Origin: Merdivicinus sp050943495
GTDB lineage: Bacteria; Bacillota; Clostridia; Oscillospirales; Ruminococcaceae
NCBI GenBank assembly: GCA_050943495.1
Contig: JBMNPH010000004.1
Coordinates: 1 to 64,000, forward strand
Reading direction: 5' to 3'
Length of the DNA: 64,000 bases
Both the position numbers and the translations under genes were made by a program. Below, piece after piece: positions 59,832 through 64,000 of this stretch (position 1 is the stretch's first letter; every line of letters begins with the position of its first letter). The notes beneath the pieces were generated by a model, which was not told the origin of the DNA, searched no databases, and worked only from the letters and a program-made list of their open reading frames with translations.

Positions 59832-61352
59832 ATGAAAAAACCTGTTGCTTTGATAATTATGGACGGCTTCGGCTGTAACCCTGACAAAAAGGGAAATGCT
59901 ATTGCAGAAGCCAATACCCCGAATCTGGATAAAATTTTTGCAGAATGTCCGCATACACAGATCGGTGCCAGCGGTCTCGATGTTGGTCTGCCGGATGGCC
60001 AGATGGGTAACTCTGAGGTTGGACATACCAATATCGGTGCCGGCCGCGTGGTTTATCAGATGCTGGTGAAAATTTCGAAGGATATCAAAGACGGCACGAT
60101 CCGTAAAAATCCCGCTATTGTAGGCGCGATGGAGAACTGCGTGAAAAATAATAAGGCTTTGCACTTGATCGGTTTGCTTTCCGATGGCGGCGTGCACAGT
60201 CATATTGAGCATCTGATCGGCCTGATTGAGATGGCAAAAGCTTCCGGTGTGGAGAAAGTTTACGTTCATGCACTGCTGGACGGCCGTGATGTTCCTCCTA
60301 CTTCCGGTGCAGATTACATGCAGCAGCTGGTCGATGAAATGAAGAGAATCGGCTTGGGCAAAGTTGCCACTGTAATGGGCCGTTTCTATGCGATGGACCG
60401 TGACAATGCCTGGGATCGTGTGGAAAAGGCATATGCCGCTATGGTTTATGGTGAAGGCGTGGAAGGCTGTTGCCCGGTCGGCGCGATCAAGAAGTCTTAT
60501 GAAGAAGGCGTCACCGACGAATTTATGGTTCCTACCGTTCTGGATAAAGACGGTATGATTGTAGAAGGCGATTCTGTTATCTTCTTTAACTTCCGTCCTG
60601 ACCGTGCCCGCCAGATTACCCGTTCTTTTGTGGATCCTGATTTTACTGGATTTGAACGGAAGAAAGGCTTCTTTAAACTGCACTATGTCTGCATGGCACA
60701 GTATGATGCTACGATGCCCAATGTGGATGTCGCTTATCCGCCTGAAGCGCTGACCATGACGATGGGTGAGTATATCAGCAAGAAGGGCTTGACTCAGCTG
60801 CGGATTGCCGAAACCCAGAAATATGCGCATGTTACTTTCTTCTACAACGGCGGCGAAGAAAAGACCTTTGAAGGCGAGGATCGCATCCTGATTAAATCTC
60901 CTGATGTCGAAACCTTTGATATGAAGCCTGAAATGAGCGCGTATGAAGTGACCGATGCAGTTGTTGAGGCAATTGAATCTGGCAAATATAATATGATCAT
61001 TCTGAACTACGCGAACTGCGATATGGTTGGACATACCGGCATTGAGGACGCTGCAATAAAGGCTGTAGAAGCAGTTGATGCTTGTGTTGGACGTACAGTG
61101 GATGCTATCCTGAAAGCTGGCGGTGTTGCGCTGATTACAGCTGACCACGGCAATGCAGAGAAGATGCTGGAGGCAGATGGCGTATCGCCCTTTACCGCTC
61201 ATACCACCAATCCGGTTCCGCTTGCAATTGTAGGTTATCCCTGCAAACTGAAAGATGGCGGACGTCTGGCAGATCTTTCTCCCACGATGCTGGACATTAT
61301 GGGCTTGGAAAAACCGGCTGAAATGGACGGTCAGAGCTTGATCGAAAAATAA
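59832..61352 (+). CDS. gpmI: 2,3-bisphosphoglycerate-independent phosphoglycerate mutase
   Basis: This 506-residue protein has the family length. I-M-D-G-F-G starts the alkaline-phosphatase-like fold, G-Q-M-G-N-S-E-V-G-H holds the phosphorylated Ser, and A-D-H-G-N-A-E-K-M supplies late Mn ligands. It converts 3-phosphoglycerate to 2-phosphoglycerate. AAAGGAAA precedes the ATG, 27 bp after tpiA. Confidence 0.97.
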   Translation: MKKPVALIIMDGFGCNPDKKGNAIAEANTPNLDKIFAECPHTQIGASGLDVGLPDGQMGNSEVGHTNIGAGRVVYQMLVKISKDIKDGTIRKNPAIVGAMENCVKNNKALHLIGLLSDGGVHSHIEHLIGLIEMAKASGVEKVYVHALLDGRDVPPTSGADYMQQLVDEMKRIGLGKVATVMGRFYAMDRDNAWDRVEKAYAAMVYGEGVEGCCPVGAIKKSYEEGVTDEFMVPTVLDKDGMIVEGDSVIFFNFRPDRARQITRSFVDPDFTGFERKKGFFKLHYVCMAQYDATMPNVDVAYPPEALTMTMGEYISKKGLTQLRIAETQKYAHVTFFYNGGEEKTFEGEDRILIKSPDVETFDMKPEMSAYEVTDAVVEAIESGKYNMIILNYANCDMVGHTGIEDAAIKAVEAVDACVGRTVDAILKAGGVALITADHGNAEKMLEADGVSPFTAHTTNPVPLAIVGYPCKLKDGGRLADLSPTMLDIMGLEKPAEMDGQSLIEK

Positions 61353-61365
61353 AATGATAAATTTT

Positions 61366-61397
61366 ATCCCTGATTCGATTAGAGTCAGGGATTTTTT
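61366..61397 (+). terminator. terminator of the glycolytic operon
   Basis: ATCCCTGA / TCAGGGAT (8 bp) with an 11-base loop, then six T. Confidence 0.88.
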
Positions 61398-61458
61398 ATG
61401 TAAACTTTAATTTATTTTTGATAACCTGTCATAATTTTTCAATTCGGAAAGAAATGCA

Positions 61459-61486
61459 TTTACAAATCTCACGGAATTGATATAAT
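61459..61486 (+). promoter_or_regulatory. promoter of the GH109-like gene
   Basis: TTTACA (61459-61464), 16 bp, TATAAT (61481-61486), 58 bp before the start. Confidence 0.68.
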
Positions 61487-61544
61487 GAAAGTGTTATAAA
61501 TTTGCTTATTTTTGCGAAAATAATTTTCCGAAAGGGTGTTATTT

Positions 61545-62786
61545 ATGAAGGACAGTTTGAAAATTGGGATAATTGGTCTTGGAAATCGTGGATATAGTTT
61601 GATGAATTCAGTCATGCTGCCGCGTAAAGAAATCGAGGTAGCTGCTGTTTGTGATCTTTATGAAGATCGTCGAGAGAGAGCTGTCGCTAAAGTTAAAGAA
61701 GAACGTGGAATGGAACCATTCTCCACAGCAGATTATCGGGAAATCCTTGCGATGGACAAGATTGATGCGGTGATTGTCTCCACATCCTGGACCGATCATA
61801 TCAAAATTTCCATTGAGGCAATGAAAGCAGGAAAATATGTGGGGTGCGAAGTAGGCGGCGCTTATTCAATCGATGATTGCTGGCAGCTGGTCAGGACATA
61901 TGAAGAGACGGGCGTTCCTTGCATGATGATGGAAAATTGCTGCTATGGCCGTGATGAACTAATGGTACTGAATATGGTCAAGCAGGGAATATTTGGCGAA
62001 GTGGTGCATTGTCAGGGCGGATACCGCCACGATCTTCGGGATGAGGTTGCATATGGCCGTGAAATCCGTCATTATCGGCTGGCCAATTACCAAAACCGGA
62101 ATTGTGAAAATTATCCGACCCATGAATTGGGCCCGATTGCCAAGGTCCTGAATATTAACCGTGGGAATCGAATGGTGACATTGAATTCAATTGCATCCAA
62201 GGCAGTGGGACTTCATGAATTTCTGATGAAAGAGAAAGGGCCAGACTATGACCTTTCCAGTTATCGCTTTGAACAGGGAGATGTCGTAACCACTGTTATT
62301 AAGTGTGCGCATGGAGAGACGATTGTTCTTACTTTGGATACGACCCTTCCGCGTGCCTATTCGAGAGGATTCCATGTACAAGGAACCAAAGGCATGTATA
62401 TGGAGGATAATCGCAGTATTTTTTTGGATGATCTGCATGCAAAAATGCACTTTAAATGGAAGGATCAATGGAACAATGTAGAAGAATTCCGTGAAAAATA
62501 TGAACATCCAATTTGGAAGCAGTACTTAGCAGAAGGTGTTGTAGGTGGACATGATGGCATCGACTGGCTGGTATTTGGTGCATTTTTCGATGCGGTGAAG
62601 CGCGGAATTCAGACTCCGATTGATGTATATGATATGGCTGCTTGGATGAGTATTACTCCACTTTCAGAAGCCTCGATTGCAATGGGAGGTGCACCGGTTG
62701 CCATTCCGGATTTCACAAACGGCCGCTGGATTAATCGTGAGCCTGTTGTAGAAGGACATTATTGCCTTGATAAAATCTGCGAATAA
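61545..62786 (+). CDS. Gfo/Idh/MocA-family oxidoreductase, GH109-like
   Basis: The protein has 413 residues. The N-terminal NAD-binding fold reads I-G-I-I-G-L-G-N-R-G-Y-S, followed by V-C-D-L-Y and an E-V-G-G-A region where classical oxidoreductases have E-K-P. The C-terminal half has M-E-N-C-C-Y-G-R-D-E-L, G-G-Y-R-H-D-L-R-D-E and N-Y-P-T-H-E-L-G-P-I-A, which match the NAD-dependent GH109 glycosidases (alpha-N-acetylgalactosaminidase type). Whether it cleaves GalNAc or another sugar is unknown. ATG 61545 follows AAAGGGTG. There is no signal peptide, unlike many Bacteroides members, so it would act on imported sugar. Confidence 0.82.
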   Translation: MKDSLKIGIIGLGNRGYSLMNSVMLPRKEIEVAAVCDLYEDRRERAVAKVKEERGMEPFSTADYREILAMDKIDAVIVSTSWTDHIKISIEAMKAGKYVGCEVGGAYSIDDCWQLVRTYEETGVPCMMMENCCYGRDELMVLNMVKQGIFGEVVHCQGGYRHDLRDEVAYGREIRHYRLANYQNRNCENYPTHELGPIAKVLNINRGNRMVTLNSIASKAVGLHEFLMKEKGPDYDLSSYRFEQGDVVTTVIKCAHGETIVLTLDTTLPRAYSRGFHVQGTKGMYMEDNRSIFLDDLHAKMHFKWKDQWNNVEEFREKYEHPIWKQYLAEGVVGGHDGIDWLVFGAFFDAVKRGIQTPIDVYDMAAWMSITPLSEASIAMGGAPVAIPDFTNGRWINREPVVEGHYCLDKICE

Positions 62787-62788
62787 AG

Positions 62789-62829
62789 AAAAACCCCGTT
62801 TTGTTTTCAAGAGCAAAACGGGGTTTTTT
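62789..62829. terminator. bidirectional terminator between the GH109-like gene and tadA
   Basis: AAAACCCCGTTTTG pairs with CAAAACGGGGTTTT, with A-runs and T-runs on both sides. It reaches the stop codon of tadA on the minus strand. Confidence 0.93.
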
Positions 62830-63290
62830 TATAATTTGCGAAGCTGTTTAAAGAAACCTGTTAAAAGTGCGGCAGATTCTTCTGCCAGAATTCCGCCTGT
62901 GACTTCAGGATGATGGTTAAATCGTTCCCGGAAGAGGTCGGTTACACTGCCACAGCAGCCAGCCTTTCGGTCGGAGGCACCATAAACTACTCGTTGAATT
63001 CGAGCATTAATAATTGCTCCCGCACACATAGGACAGGGTTCCAATGTTACATAAAGGGTAGCCTTATGGAGACGCCATCCTCCCAGTTTTCGACATGCTT
63101 GTTCAATTGCTAAGATTTCGGCATGAGCAGTTGCACATCTGTCCAACTCCCTGCGGTTATAGGCCGAGGCAATGACTTCCCCGTCCCAGACAATGATGGC
63201 GCCGATTGGAGTTTCCTGCTGTGATTGCGCAATTCGTGCCTGTTCTAACGCCAATCGCATATAAGCTTCATCCTGTTCTAAGGTAGCCAA
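62829..63290 (-). CDS. tadA: tRNA-specific adenosine deaminase
   Basis: The protein has 153 residues from the chosen start. The zinc and catalytic residues are in T-A-H-A-E-I-L-A-I and P-C-P-M-C-A-G-A-I. TadA turns A34 of tRNA-Arg(ACG) into inosine and is essential in most bacteria. TTG 63290 is taken as the start because AGGAGG lies 6 bases upstream; a TTG at 63308 would encode that site inside the protein. It follows the CPBP gene directly, possibly as an operon. Confidence 0.93.
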   Translation of the reverse strand: MATLEQDEAYMRLALEQARIAQSQQETPIGAIIVWDGEVIASAYNRRELDRCATAHAEILAIEQACRKLGGWRLHKATLYVTLEPCPMCAGAIINARIQRVVYGASDRKAGCCGSVTDLFRERFNHHPEVTGGILAEESAALLTGFFKQLRKL

Positions 63291-63300
63291 TTCGATCCTC

Positions 63301-64000
63301 CTATCCAATAAATTGCAGATAACCGATTACCTGAATTCCCCAAAGCAGAAGGGCAATTACCATAATCACATTTCCGAAAAAGCGTGCAAATTTCCGAGAA
63401 ATTTTAGTGGCTGTGTGCCCGCTGCTTAAAATGAAGGGATTTCCTTCATTGCGGCAAAACTGCATAAAACTGAGCAGTCCAATCGCAAGTACCGCGAGAA
63501 ATAAAATATTCTGCAGAATGGGAGTGACAATACCAGGGAAAAGATGCGGAAGACAATCAATCGCAACACTAAGGAGTAGACTGGCAAAACGCATCAAAAT
63601 AGCAGTCCAGACTGAACCAGTTCGAATTACAAAATAGGCAAGAACCAATCCCAAAGCAAATCCACGAATATCTCGCGTGATAGTATAATGAATTACACTG
63701 AATGTAACCGATGAAGCAACAATAGCGAAAGAATCACCAAATTGCCGCAGAGAGCGCAGAATGATTCCCCGAAACAGGATTTCCTCCAGTAGGGCAGGAA
63801 GTATCAGAATTCGCATTAACAGAATAAAGGTAGCAGCCGGAGTAGAGGGTAGGCTAGTATCCGGAGAGAGGGAAAGGACGCGAAATTCTTGTAAGGCATA
63901 GGAAAATAAAGAACCACTTAAATAGAAAATTACCCAAACCGCCATCGCAATTGCGACACCTGAAGCGGTTAGTGAGGCCGATGGACGGCGGAACATGGAA
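63301..64000 (-). CDS. CPBP-family intramembrane metalloprotease, 5' end cut by the window
   Basis: At least 231 residues lie in the window, mostly hydrophobic segments. L-L-E-E-I-L-F-R-G-I-I-L and a later F-S-V-I-H-Y are the EExxxR and H motifs of the CPBP (CAAX-like) membrane protease family; a further conserved His/Asn motif lies in the next helices. The reading frame is open to the window edge, and an N-terminal helix pair typical of the family would lie beyond it, so the ATG at 63996 is probably internal. The substrate is unknown. Confidence 0.88.
   Translation of the reverse strand, partial: SMFRRPSASLTASGVAIAMAVWVIFYLSGSLFSYALQEFRVLSLSPDTSLPSTPAATFILLMRILILPALLEEILFRGIILRSLRQFGDSFAIVASSVTFSVIHYTITRDIRGFALGLVLAYFVIRTGSVWTAILMRFASLLLSVAIDCLPHLFPGIVTPILQNILFLAVLAIGLLSFMQFCRNEGNPFILSSGHTATKISRKFARFFGNVIMVIALLLWGIQVIGYLQFIG

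Noticed and set aside
57723..61202. Long minus-strand frames opposite pgk and gpmI
   Set aside because: Both lie fully antisense to well-identified glycolytic genes and have no start signals.
1..64000. Insertion sequences, prophage or conjugative element genes
   Set aside because: No transposase, integrase, terminase, portal or relaxase motif is present in any frame; the tRNA 3'-end repeats alone are not enough to call an element.

Overview
The window looks like chromosomal DNA of a gut-type, spore-forming member of the Clostridia (Oscillospiraceae/Ruminococcaceae-like). The basis is Firmicute gene order (a yaaO-darA-holB-ricT block, secG-rnr, pgk-tpiA-gpmI), strong GGAGG ribosome binding sites with frequent TTG/GTG starts, an M23-M50 pair resembling spoIVFA-spoIVFB, choline-binding-type cell-wall repeats, and many glycan-use genes. 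Genus assignment is inference; no search was run.

Left end (1-844): the tail of a 5S rRNA, a tRNA-Asn(GUU) gene, then decayed tRNA 3' ends each followed by a terminator hairpin. From 845 to 16668 lie two facing carbohydrate loci. The left one (+) encodes two LplB/YtcP-type permeases, an oligogalacturonate-lyase-family propeller, a binding lipoprotein, a Ca-loop propeller and a nucleoside-hydrolase-like (DUF1593) protein, expressed from two near-identical promoters. The right one (-) encodes a second permease pair, a binding protein, an unclassified 591-aa protein and a second lyase-family propeller, behind an AraC-type regulator that is frameshifted. A sugar isomerase-like gene sits next to it. 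The likely substrates are pectin-derived uronides.

17236-26143 is a mannoside module: ABC importer, GH130 phosphorylase, GH38 alpha-mannosidase and LacI regulator, suited to N-glycan or mannan fragments. None of the three importers carries its own ATPase gene, so a shared MsmX-type ATPase elsewhere is expected.

26403-44115 is mixed: a purine permease, a 2-hydroxyacid dehydrogenase, the secG-rnr operon with a nuclease-like protein and a lysoplasmalogenase-like membrane protein, a LacI-MFS pair, the M50/M23 pair, L-fucose isomerase, GNAT-LysR, a split chromate-transporter pair with a divergent LysR gene, a MATE pump and a glycosyltransferase with a long acidic tail. 44237-51675 continues with a polyprenyl-phosphate sugar transferase, CorA, an anaerobic sulfatase-maturase-like radical SAM protein, an Orn/Lys/Arg decarboxylase, darA, holB, a frameshifted ricT and a small ferredoxin.

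51991-64000 holds a large surface protein with cell-wall-binding repeats and beta-helix modules, a MazF-type toxin without antitoxin, a lone ABC ATPase, trmL, degV, pgk-tpiA-gpmI, a GH109-like oxidoreductase, tadA and a truncated CPBP membrane protease. The two single-base homopolymer frameshifts (araC-type gene, ricT) may be real mutations or assembly errors.
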